From: Obelidium mucronatum
Lineage: Eukaryota > Chytridiomycota > Chytridiomycetes > Chytridiales > Chytriomycetaceae
Direction: 5' to 3'
Length of the DNA: 24,147 bases
Assembly: GCA_025765595.1 (NCBI GenBank)
Contig: JAIVFH010000369.1
Location: forward strand, 1-24,147
Part shown: positions 10,144 to 19,800 of the stretch, piece by piece
How positions within the stretch are numbered: the first letter of the stretch is position 1
Layout: each line of letters starts with the position of its first letter
Position numbers and translations under genes: made by a program
The notes under the pieces: generated by a model
Told to the model about the DNA's origin: nothing
Database searches by the model: none
The model's input: the letters and a program-made list of their open reading frames with translations, nothing else

Positions 10144-12545
10144 ATGGTCAAAATCTCAACAGCTGTTGGGCTCATCCTCGCAACGCTGGTGCAAGTAGGA
10201 CAATGTCTCGACGTCAATAGTCTCGGTGAGCTTCAATCATGATTGCTTCGTGTTCCTCGCGCGCGAATGCGTTGCAGAGGATTTAAAGTGTCTGACGTAT
10301 TGAAACGACCCTATTTTACCCCCACCTAGACGATACGAAGGCCGTTGCCAAATCTGCATTGGGCCCACTTCAGCAATACTTTACTGGTGCCAACATCGTA
10401 TCCGGCAAAGGTGATTGGTTTTGCTCTTTTTTTATGTTGGCAATGGTGTCTTATTCCATTACATGCCATACCGCCCCACCAACAATACAGGTCAATGGAT
10501 CGAGCAATCATCTTCTGGGAAGTGGGTTGTTCAATGGCACGAGAGCGGTCAATACTTTGACGTGAGTAGTAGACCATGTTCACCCTTTTTTTGCAAAGAC
10601 ACAAGATTGGAGGGTTCTTCATCTCCACATGAAAAAGTATCTAATCAACCAACATAAACACCACCTCTTACTCTTAGCTCTTTTATCAATACGCTCTCTT
10701 TACTGGAGATGGCAGTAGCAGCGGATTTGCCACCAGCAACGTCCAGGCTGCGTCGAACGGTAACGACTTCTTGGGAATTTACAAGGCCTCTGACGACCAA
10801 GACGAGCGTTGGAACGATGATATCGCTTGGTGGGCCATCAGCAGTATGTGTTCCACGTTTTCTTTTCAGTCCCATGCTTTTGTTGAAAATGCACGAAACA
10901 TTTAGGTTTGACGGGTGCCGAGTCTGGTGCTGGTGGAAACTTGAGAAATCTTGCGTCCACTACTTTTGACCAGATATGGCAAAGCTGGGATGACAAATGC
11001 GGTGGTGGTATCTACTGGTAAGTTGTTGTCTTGGCGTTTTTGGTGTAAAAAATTTTTAATTAAGATAAATAAAACCGAAAAAATTGAACAGGAGCAGAAG
11101 CCGTAAACCAAACAGTGCCAACCCATACCTCAAGAGCACAATTACCAACGTTCAAATGATGGACCTCGGTGCACGTCTCGGTCAAGGCGACAAAGCCAAC
11201 CAAATCTGGAACTGGCTCAAATCCGCCAACCTGGTTGTTGATGATGGCGATGGTGGATACGTGATTTACGACCGTGTTCTTACCAATGACTGTGGCACTG
11301 TTGCTCGCGAAGTCTACTCCTACGAATACGGAGAGGCGATTGCCGCATTGGCTGTGATGGGTCGTCTTGATGAAGCCACCAAGGTATTCAACGGTCTCAA
11401 GAGTATTTTCGTGGATGGAAACAATGTTCTTGGTCAATGTATGGGAAGTTGTGCACCAAAAAAGAACCCAAGTGGTTACAACTGGTCTGTATACAAGGGC
11501 TTGGCGTACCTTTACAAATACACTTCCGACCCAAATGTTCGCGCTTCGATTGCTACCATTATTAGAGCTTCTGCTCAAGCTGTTGTTGTCAACCGTCAAA
11601 ATGGATTCATGAGTGTCAACCCTGGTGAGTGATCTTTTGTGTCTATTTCTGACCAGCAGTGCTTTTTAACCAGATGCAATTAATAGGAGGTCAATTTACT
11701 TTGGTCGAGCCTGAAGGATTGAACATTCGTGATCAATTCGAAGTTGTTGGTGTTTTGAACGCATTGATCGTTGTGAACGGTGGATGGGGTGCTCCAGCGG
11801 CCCCAGCTGCGGGCTCTTCTCAGATTATTATTAACGGCAGTGGAAATGGGGGGTTGGTGATCAGCGCTGGTGGGGGTGGTAGTGGGTCCAACATTATTGT
11901 GACCAACATCGTTGCTCCAGCAGTCACCGTCGTTGGAGCTACAACTACCACCACCACCACTACTACTACTACTACTAATGCCGTTGTTGCCGTTGCTACC
12001 ACTACTAATGCGGTAGCTTCTCCAATTGCAGTTGTCCCAACTTCCACATCCCCAGCCGCTATTCCCACTTATGTCATTGTCAATGCAGCAGCAGCTACTT
12101 CATCTGCTGCCGGACCAGCTGCCTCTACTACCGTAGTTGCCGCATCTCCTTCTACAGCTGTGCTTGCCCAAGCTACAACATCTCGATCTGCCACCACATA
12201 TTCCAGCTACATCCCACCAGCTGTCACCACTGTCGCAGCATCTTCCAAGTACACCACTCCTGCATACACCACCCCAAGCATTCCAAACTCTAGTGGATCA
12301 TCTGGAACTAGCTCTATTTCAACTGGTGCAGTCGTAGGTGGAGCGGCCGGTGGAATCTTTATTGTTGCAGCACTTGCTGCCGGTGCATTCGTTCTCTACA
12401 AGAAAAAGACAGCCGCTGCTGCTGCCGCCGCTGCGTAAGTTTTTTTTTCACCTTTTTTATGGATACTATTTTGTGTCATCTAACAATTGGATTTAGTGCT
12501 GCTGCCCCACTTGCACCAAACAGTGCCTTTATGACCGCCGTTTAA
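10144..12545 (+). CDS. GH76-like alpha-mannosidase B, Thr/Ala stalk and TM anchor
   Basis: Exons 10144-10225, 10330-10410, 10491-10561, 10678-10843, 10906-11017, 11092-11624, 11687-12434 and 12497-12545 give 613 residues. The signal peptide ends near VGQC. The GH76 domain has VVQWHESG, RWNDDIAWWA (Asp125-Asp126), WDDKCGGGIYW, ITNVQMMDLGARLG and RDQFEVVGVLNAL. The stalk (roughly 370-560) is rich in Thr, Ala, Val and Ser, with a Thr run coded by an ACY microsatellite. The TM helix (GGAAGGIFIVAALAAGAFVLY) and a KKK stop-transfer are followed by poly-Ala. The last exon ends NSAFMTAV. The copy is odd in lacking the C-x4-W-x-C pair of its paralogues while carrying a new C-x3-C pair (QCMGSC) upstream, and in having private introns at 10411-10490 and 11625-11686. 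Probably wall-associated. Confidence 0.92.
11941..11980 (+). repeat. ACY trinucleotide microsatellite coding a Thr run
   Basis: About twelve consecutive threonine codons (ACA, ACC and ACT) in the stalk of gene B. The run is in frame, so slippage would change stalk length without breaking the protein. Confidence 0.8.
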
Positions 12546-13340
12546 TTTCTTTACGCTCTTGTTTTATGCTCCCACTTTTATTTCGCACAAGCTTATGTGC
12601 CATGTTTTTTTGTTGAGCAATAAGTAAAGTTTGTTTTGTGATGTTGTCCGCAATAGGATTCACCAACATGATGTGTTTTCCAGCACGCCCCTCTCGCTAT
12701 TCGTGTCTCTTACTGAAGTGTGTTACAATGTATTATTCCGTGAAGCGCGCTAGCCCGCTGGTTCGGCGCGTGATAAAATCAATTTGTTTGAAGGCAATCC
12801 GCCTTGACACACGGGGTCCCCGCTTTCGTAGTGATTCAATGCGGCACTTTGGTGATCCCACAGCGCTATTAAAGACTTTTAGTATGGCTGGTTTGTTTTT
12901 GGAAGAGTGTTGTGTGTGGGGTTGTGACAGTTGTGTTAGATAACTTAGATTTGTTCTTGTTGACTGCGTTTATTTTGTTTTATGAGGAGAACTGTTGTTG
13001 AAACCAAGGATGGTATTGGCGGTGTTGGTGAAAGTATGGGGGATCAAGAGTTGGGTACAAGAAGACGTAAGTCAACAGGTTGCTTCGAAACTTAAAGACG
13101 TAACCAGGAAGCGAAGGCAGTTGAATACGAATCCAAAGTTTGCAAATCATTGCTTTTTATGGAGTATGGTGTATTGTTGCGGGACTTTTTGGCGTTGGTC
13201 AGCTATGTAGTTTACGTTGGGGCAGTGAATGCAATGCTTTTTGGTGTCGCATTTGCTGATGGGTTGTCGTATTTGTTGTTCTTTTTCAGGATGAACGTTG
13301 ACTTGCATGCTGTAAATACGTACCATATCGCATGAACATA
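12546..13340. other. Intergenic stretch with no supported gene
   Basis: After gene B about 800 bases contain only short ORFs (12638-12943 and 12995-13210 on the plus strand) with no recognisable domain, no signal peptide and no splice pattern like the neighbours. A local GC-rich patch around 12745-12850 has some tRNA-A-box-like words, but no matching B box at tRNA distance and no cloverleaf. Confidence 0.5.
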
Positions 13341-13560
13341 GATACACCCCTAACACAAAAATATCGCAATTCCATCATTTCTGCGACCACAAAATGATCA
13401 AAATTTTCTATCGAAATTTCGACTGAAGCTTAGACGAAATTTCCACAGAATTGAGGGGCGGTGGAATCTGCGACAGAACCGTGTTTCGCAATTTCTGTGG
13501 AAAATTCCGTCAAATATGCGACGGAACAAGGGAGATTTAGGGGTAGGGCTTCGGTTGGTC
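13341..13560 (-). repeat. Repeat element rich in GCGACGGAA/TTCCGTCGC words
   Basis: The left edge has ACACCCCTAAC near 13345-13358 and the right side has a related inverted word (TTTAGGGGTAGGG) near 13540. In between are repeated fragments such as GCAATTCC, GAAATTTC, TTTCCACAG, TTCCGTC and GCGACGGAA in both orientations, able to pair with one another. The same vocabulary and the same end word, inverted, occur at 15180-15385. It reads as a non-autonomous mobile element (MITE-like or SINE remnant); the boundaries are approximate and I could not identify a target-site duplication. Confidence 0.5.
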
Positions 13561-13720
13561 GGTAATGGAAAATGGTATTTAAACAAAATACAATAAACTG
13601 TTTATTATTCATGTTTCATGTTTCATTGTTTTCTGCATCGTCCTCATCATCTTCCTCATCATCGTTGTCCAGGGCCTCTTCTTGTTGGGGCTGAGTGGCG
13701 GCGATTGCTGGATACTTCTT

Positions 13721-14820
13721 CTAGCAAGGCTCGGTAATACCTGATGACAGGTTAGTTCAATAAGCCGGCATATTAAGAAAACTCACTCTTTTTTTTCTCC
13801 CTTGTTTTGCTGTTCACTTGAGTGACCTCTTTATTGACTTTGATCCAGAAGGCGACACTTTCCAGGAAACAAGTTGCGATACGCCGCTGGAAAATTAGAA
13901 TGAGTGAAAACCAGACAAAAAAATAAAACATACAGTAGAGCCGCTCTCCCCAGAGCAGGTTTTTTTGATGACTTGAACAAGGCAACTGCAAACTTGGGAA
14001 GCGGCGGCCGCTGGTTTAATTCCGCTTTTGACCCATCGCCAAACAACCCAAAAGCTTTCAATGGAATTAATGAGTAATATTCAAAATTAACCTATTACGA
14101 ACCTTTTTTGCCATTGTTTCTCGAGCGTCTGTGTGAAATCGGCTGGATTCACGGAGTAGATGATCTTTGCCATAATGTCAGCATCTTCTATTGAAGCTGG
14201 ATGAAAGGAGATGAGAATGTGGATGGGATGTGAAAGTGTGTCTCACTACTCACCAAACTCGTTCAGCGTGTCGACCATTGTCGCCTCAGGATGCGCATTT
14301 GCATGTGCCAGCATTGCGTCAAACAGGTCTCTGTCCTCGTCGTACATAAAGTGCACCTGTCGACTCGTCTGCCGCCGCCGTCGCTCCCGCCGCATCGATG
14401 CTGACCACCGCGTCCTTGCGGCCCGCCGCGGGCTGCACGCGGTTGGCTGTTGCTGTCCGGTGGACCATCTCTCTTTTCTCTTCTTTCTTTTCTGCTCAAA
14501 TTGGCTCACTAAAGCAGCGATTTTCCGCTTCGTCACCGGTGGGAGGTTCGGCTGAACAGGACATTAGGTAAAGTTGAAGCAAGAACACAGAGCTTACCAG
14601 AACACATTCGAAGTCAAAAGGTAAATAAGTGGCGTCTTCGTTTTTTGCCTTGGAGTTTCAAATTGCTTAGAACCCAATAAAGCTCCTACATTAACTTACA
14701 AACGTGAGTCTTGGCACTGAAGAGCACCGCAGTTGTTGTCGGCCTTGGTAGCTTCATAGCGTCTCGCCAATAGGCCGACCTTGGATCATTTTTAACATCA
14801 TTCTTTTGAATCTTCTTCAT
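13721..14820 (-). CDS. Unrecognised basic protein, seven exons, uncertain 3' end
   Basis: Exons 14820-14704, 14648-14598, 14551-14254, 14187-14103, 14054-13934, 13886-13787 and 13740-13721 stay in phase through six introns of about 44-66 bases and give 263 residues. Several introns have clear GTGAGT, GTAAGC or GTATGT donors; the first uses GTTTGT. Visible features are an N-terminal KKIQKNDVKNDPRSAYW, a very basic Arg-rich middle (KRKKRKERW, MRRERRRRQ), then an acidic-aromatic FMYDEDRDLFDAMLAHANAH and VNPADFTQTLEKQW. I recognise no domain; a nuclear or nucleic-acid-binding role is a guess from the basic region. The end is uncertain: downstream, at about 13616-13720, another frame encodes a highly acidic run ending at 13616. 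A one-base change in the run of eight A before the last donor would change the terminal frame. Confidence 0.6.
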
Positions 14821-15107
14821 TTTTCTGAATGAGCGATTGCGTCATTCAATTTTATTTTTATTTAATTTTTTTTATCCCCAAGGACGAAGACACAACTAAC
14901 ACAACTATCGCTCACGATTCTCGCAATTCCTACGTGCTAAATCCATTTCGATTGGAGAGACATCATACAGCAACAAACAGAATTTTTTACAACATCCTGC
15001 AGAAATGTTCACAGTATCAATAAAGTCAAGAATGATTGATTTTTGTGTTTGAAGTATCTTTATTAACCAAGATTAACTTAGCAACAGCGGCGGGCGACTT
15101 ATATAAA
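14821..15107. other. Intergenic region upstream of the SINE-like element
   Basis: AT-rich DNA between the start of the seven-exon minus-strand gene and the SINE-like element. Only short ORFs are present (for example 14829-15023). It presumably holds the promoter of the minus-strand gene; nothing else is supported. Confidence 0.4.
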
Positions 15108-15390
15108 AGTTTTGTAGCAGAGCGGCAACGCCTGTGTCAGGCGCTTCTAGGCGCCCGGTTCGAGACTCATGTTAGGCTGTTTTCTTTTCACCTTGAACCG
15201 AAAATGGGGTCATTCCGTGGAATCTTCGACGGAATGTTGCGATGGTACGTTCGACTGCTCCATCTCCTTCCTGTCGAAGTTCTACGGAATGAATTCCGTA
15301 AAAATTTCCACATGAAATTGCGATAGTATTGCGATGGAATTGAGGTTCCGTCGCAATTCCTTCGCAAAAGGTGGTTAGGGGTGTATATAG
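15108..15390 (+). mobile_element. Putative tRNA-derived SINE
   Basis: The head has a perfect RNA polymerase III A box (TAGCAGAGCGG, 15115-15125) and a near-perfect B box (GGTTCGAGACT, 15157-15167; one mismatch to GGTTCGANNCC), 31 bases apart as in tRNA genes. Folded as a tRNA, the acceptor and T stems fail to pair, so it is not a working tRNA. The body (15180-15370) is full of TTCCGT, TTCGACGGAA, GCGATGGAATT and GTCGCAATTCC words in both orientations. It ends near GTTAGGGGTGTATATA. There is no long A tail. Head, body and fixed 3' word fit a SINE. The inverted end word ACACCCCTAAC also marks the repeat at 13341. Confidence 0.55.
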
Positions 15391-15521
15391 AGATTCTAAT
15401 ATCAAGCCCGATGACGAAGAGGCTTTCTCAAGACCCGCTTCACTAATCCAATAGTTTGATTATTTGATTAATTTTTGATTGTTTTCTATTATTTTTTCTT
15501 TATAATTTATTTTTTACACAA

Positions 15522-17400
15522 ATGAAACTGATTTCAGCCTTGTCACTTCTCTTTGTCGTATCTGCCGCCACAGCGCAAAGCTTGGATTTCGGAAATAAAG
15601 GTATTCGTACTATCATTTCAAGTTTCGTCTTGTTCTGAAGCCATTTGTTTTGGCCTTTAGATGCCGTCATTGCAGCCGCTAAAGCAGCAATCGGACCCTT
15701 GAAACAATACTATACAGAACCAAACACTCAAGGTGATGGCGCATGGAAAGAACAGTCGGGAGATCGCTGGGTTCTACAATGGCATGAATCCGGGATGTAT
15801 TACGATGTGAGTTGAACCTCACCCCAAGCTTCAACATTGAGGAGAGGGGGGAAGGTGGTTGTTATTGAAACTGGGGGGGTTGAGTGCTTCTCTTTTTGAT
15901 ATCTTTAAAACTGCGATATCTACGTATGGCTTGGTCTTACCTTTCCCAAAATACCACAGTTGTTTTTCCAATACGCTTTGGCCACGGGCGACAAAAGCAG
16001 CAACAGTTTTGCGACTAGTAATGTTCAAGCAGCCGCTTCAAATGGCAGAGACTTTCTGGGTGTGTTTACTCCTGATCAAATGCAGGATGGTCGATGGAAC
16101 GATGATATTGCATGGTAATATATGGCCCTTCTTTTCTTTTTTTATGTGGACAATGTAGAAGAGGCTTAAAAACAAAGTACGTTGTTTTGGGTGTGTGTTT
16201 TTACTTTAATTATCAAAGGTGGGCTGTTTCAAGCATATCAGGCGCAGAAGCTGGAGCTGGTGGGAACTTGAAGGCATTGGCGTCTACTACTTTCGACGAT
16301 GTATGGCAGAGTTGGGATGATAAATGCGGTGGTGGAATCTACTGGTATGTGTGAACTTTTCTTTCCTCGGCTTAACATTTGGCGCACAAGAAAAAAAAAA
16401 ACTTAACCCTTTTTGCGACTATTTTTGGTAGGAGCAGAAATCGAAACGCCAACGGCGCCAACCCATACCTCAAGAGCTCCATCACCAACGTCCAAATGAT
16501 GGACTTGGGCGTCCGTTTAGGCCACACCGACAAGGCAAACCAGATCTGGAACTGGATGAAAACAGCGGGTTTGGTCGTTGACGATGGAACCGGCGGATAC
16601 GTGATCCTTGACCGCGTCTATTCAAACGACTGTGGCACAGTGTCTCAAGAAGCGTACTCGTACCACGCCGGAGAAGCCATGACTGCGCTTTCGTTGATGG
16701 GGAAGGTCGATGAGGCTACCAAGCTGTTTAATGGACTCAAGACTGTTTTTGCGGATTCAACGGGCGCGCTGGGGCCTGCGTCGGGTAAAAAGGATCCAAC
16801 GGGTTACCTCTGGCCAGTTTACAAGGGGCTTTCTTATCTCTACCAAGCGTCTAGTGATAAAGCTGTTCGAGATTCGATTGCGTCTACGTTGAAGGCGAAT
16901 GCTGCGCGGGTTCTTTCGCGTTGCTCGCCAAGTTGGGACTGTATGCGTGATTTTGGTGCAGGTGCGCAGTTTACGCTGTTGCAACCTGATGGAAAGAATG
17001 TTCGCGATCAATTCGAGGCGGTTGCTCTTTTGACGGCCCTTATTCCAGTTAGTTCTGGGGCTTCGAGTGCTGTTGGCAAGAACTCCACCGCTTCTCCGTC
17101 GGCAACCGGTGCTGTAAAAACTGGAAGTGGGAGTGACGCTGCTAATTCAAGCTCGGAGGGATCTTCGTCGAGTTCTAATAATACTGGAGCTATTGCTGGA
17201 GGTGTGATTGGCGGATTGGTAGTGTTGGCGATTATTGCTGCCGTCGTATATAGGCAGCATGGTAAAGCAAAGGCGTAAGTTTCTGTGCATTACTCTGCTT
17301 TTTTGTAGGATGTTTTCTCACAGTGTTTATTCTTTTCTACAGTGCAAAGACACCTACTGAAGCGAACGAGTCTAATTTCATGACCGCTACATCCTCTTAG
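15522..17400 (+). CDS. GH76-like alpha-mannosidase C, Ser-rich stalk and TM anchor
   Basis: Exons 15522-15600, 15661-15806, 15960-16114, 16219-16344, 16432-17274 and 17343-17400 give 468 residues. The signal peptide MKLISALSLLFVVSAATAQ is followed by a GH76 domain: DAVIAAAKAAIGPLKQYY, VLQWHESGMYYD, RWNDDIAWWAVSS (Asp123-Asp124 as the likely catalytic pair), WDDKCGGGIYW, ITNVQMMDLGVRLG, GYLWPVYKGLSYLY, the CSPSWDC pair and QFTLLQPDGKNVRDQFEAV. A short Ser/Thr/Asn-rich stalk, TM helix (about 424-443), basic stop-transfer and tail ending NFMTATSS complete it. It is the shortest complete copy, and the intron found inside the Ser-Ser codons of B, D and E is absent here. Function by family: processing of alpha-1,6-mannan or of GPI-linked mannoproteins at the wall. 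Confidence 0.93.
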
Positions 17401-17570
17401 AACTTATTCTAGCTGTTCTAGCTGGATCTGGTCCGTTTTTTTCAGCTTTGCTTTGCTCTGTTTTTTATTTTTTCGGCTAGCTCAGGCGAGAGCCGAAATT
17501 TTCTTCTTGCTCTTTTTTTTGTTGCTTGGGTTCAGCTCAAAATTAAAATATCACCACAAAATTTTGGACC

Positions 17571-19554
17571 ATGAACTTGATTGCAGCACTCTTGCCGATC
17601 CTCGCTTTGACTGCTCAGGCTCAGAACCTTGATCTTGGAAACAAAGGCATGTTCTTGCACTTTGTGATCAGCAGGCAGCGATGCAAAGGCTGCTCCACGA
17701 TGCGGCTTTAATTAACTTTGTTGATGTGTCCCTGCTTTGTTGTTAACAGATGCCGTCACCGGAGCTGCCCGAGCGGCGATCGGACCTTTGAAGCAGTACT
17801 TTAATGATCCAAATACTCAGGGTGGCGGTGCGTGGAGAGAACAATCTGGAGATCGCTGGGTAGTTCAATGGCACGAGTCTGGCATGTATCACGATGTGAG
17901 CTTTTTGCCTTACATGCTTTTCTTTGAATGTTACTTTGACTCTTTTTCATGTTGGATGCTCGTGTTTCGATAGCTCTTTTTCCAATATGCTCTGGCGAGT
18001 GGTGATGGCAGCAGCAATGGATTTGCGGCGGCCAATGTCCAAGCTGCTTCGAATGGAAGAGACTTTTTGGGTGTTTTTACTCCGGATCAGTCGCAGGATG
18101 GACGATGGAACGATGATATCGCTTGGTTAGCTGAAGGCCTTTGATTGAACTTTTTTTGCTTTCACTGTGATGAGAACTAACAACCATGCTCCTAATAGGT
18201 GGGCCGTTTCCAGTAAGATTTATTAATGTACATCTATCGATTATAATCATATAGGCTTACTCGTCCGTCGAAAACAGGTATTTCTGGAGCGGAAGCTGGT
18301 GCTGGAGGAAATTTGAGGGGATTGGCTTCCACGACTTTCGACGATGTATGGATGAGTTGGGATGATAAATGCGGTGGAGGAATTTACTGGTAGGGGTTGT
18401 TTATTTGGAAACGTCTCCAACAGAATTGACCTCCTTTTGAAAATGAAAACAGGAGTAGAAATCGCAACTCTGATGGAGCCAATCCATACCTCAAGAGTTC
18501 CATCACCAACGTTCAGATGATGGATCTTGGTGCACGTTTGGGTCACGCTGACAAGGCCAATCAGATCTGGAACTGGATGAAATCTGCTGGTTTGGTTGTT
18601 GACGATGGAAAAGGCGGCCTCGTTATCCTCGATCGCGTGTACTCCAACGACTGCAGTAATATCGCCCACGAAGTGTATTCGTACCATGCTGGAGAAGCAA
18701 TGACTGCGTTGTCCTTGATGGGAAACGTTGACGATGCAACCAAGCTCTTTAACGGACTCCGAAACACGTTTGGCGATGGAAGCGGCGGGATTGGGCCCGC
18801 ATCGGGCAGAAAAGACCCCACGGGCTACCTGTGGCCGGTGTACAAGGGCCTCTCGTACCTGTTCCGCGCGACAGGCGATGCGGGCGTCCGCAGCGCGATC
18901 GCGGCGACGCTCAAGGCGAATGCGGGGCGAGTGCTTGCGGCGTGCACGGGTGACTGGGACTGCATGCGCAGCTTTGGCGCCGGTGCCCCCTTCACGTTGC
19001 TGCAGCCCGACGGAAAGAATGTGCGCGACCAGTTCGAGGCGGTCGCGCTGCTGACGGCGCTGATTCCAGTCAGCGGCGGCGCGAGCGGCCTGGGCTCCGT
19101 GGCGACGAAAGGCGGCAGTCCGTCTTCTTCTCCGTCTTCTTCTTCTTCTTCTTTGGCCGCAGCTTCGAACGCGACGCGAACTAGTCTTGGCGCAGTCTCG
19201 CCCTCTTCATCATCTCTTTCAGCCGCTTCCAACTCAACTTCGGCGCCAACGGCCGCTGGCGGTGCCGGGGCTGCCGCCAGTCCAACGGCGCTCAACGGCA
19301 GCGCCAATTCGGCGGACGGCGCGGCGGCGGGCGGCAGCAGCAACTCGGGCTTGATTGCCTTTGGCGTTATTGCTGCCGTGGTGGTGCTCGCGGTGGCCGG
19401 ATTTGTCGCGTTTCGCCAGCGTCAAAAAGCCAAGGCGTGAGTTGTTAATGCTTTGAGCCCAAGCTGTGTACTAATACCCAGAAACAGCGCCAAGCAGACC
19501 GAAGTGCCTCTGGCTCCAGTCGAAAGCGGCGAATTCATTGCTTCCACTGCTTAA
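17571..19554 (+). CDS. GH76-like alpha-mannosidase D, Ser/Ala stalk and TM anchor
   Basis: Exons 17571-17646, 17750-17895, 17974-18125, 18199-18212, 18278-18389, 18453-19436 and 19488-19554 give 516 residues. The signal peptide (MNLIAALLPILALTAQAQ) leads to the same GH76 blocks as C and E, with RWNDDIAWW (Asp121-Asp122), WDDKCGGGIYW, the CTGDWDC pair and NVRDQFEAVALL. The stalk is Ser/Ala/Gly-rich, the TM helix is at about 466-487, and the tail ends GEFIASTA. The first intron has a GC donor (AAAG|GCATGT) instead of GT, at the position where E has GTATGT. The fourth exon is only 14 bases. From about 18780 to 19340 the coding sequence becomes very GC-rich, unlike the start of the same exon and unlike C or E. 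Confidence 0.92.
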
Positions 19555-19800
19555 ATCCATTGCGATTTCGTTGTGATTTCGTTACGATTTCTGCGATTTT
19601 TCTATTCTTTCTTTGTCCTTATGATTTCTCAATCTGTTTCTCCGCGTGTGATAATAATTGCTATTTTAGTAGTACTTCTATTTCACTTTGACTGTTGACA
19701 TTTCTTTTATTGATTTCGATCGAAAACATGTTCGCTGATTTTTCAGTTGTCTCCACGCGCAAATTGAACTGAACTGAAAAAAAAAGATCTGGACAACCAA

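Noticed and set aside
11060..11599. Minus-strand ORF of 179 codons opposite gene B
   Set aside because: Antisense shadow of a GH76 exon whose sense frame matches four paralogues.
12638..13210. Plus-strand ORFs of 101 and 71 codons after gene B
   Set aside because: No domain, signal peptide, splice pattern or typical codon use; treated as chance ORFs in an intergenic region.
15108..15180. Functional tRNA gene
   Set aside because: A and B boxes fit, but acceptor and T stems do not pair and the D stem is only partly paired, so a tRNA-derived element is more likely.
18247..19425. Minus-strand ORFs (146, 172 and 63 codons) opposite gene D
   Set aside because: Antisense shadows of a conserved GH76 exon; the GC-rich composition keeps the frames open.
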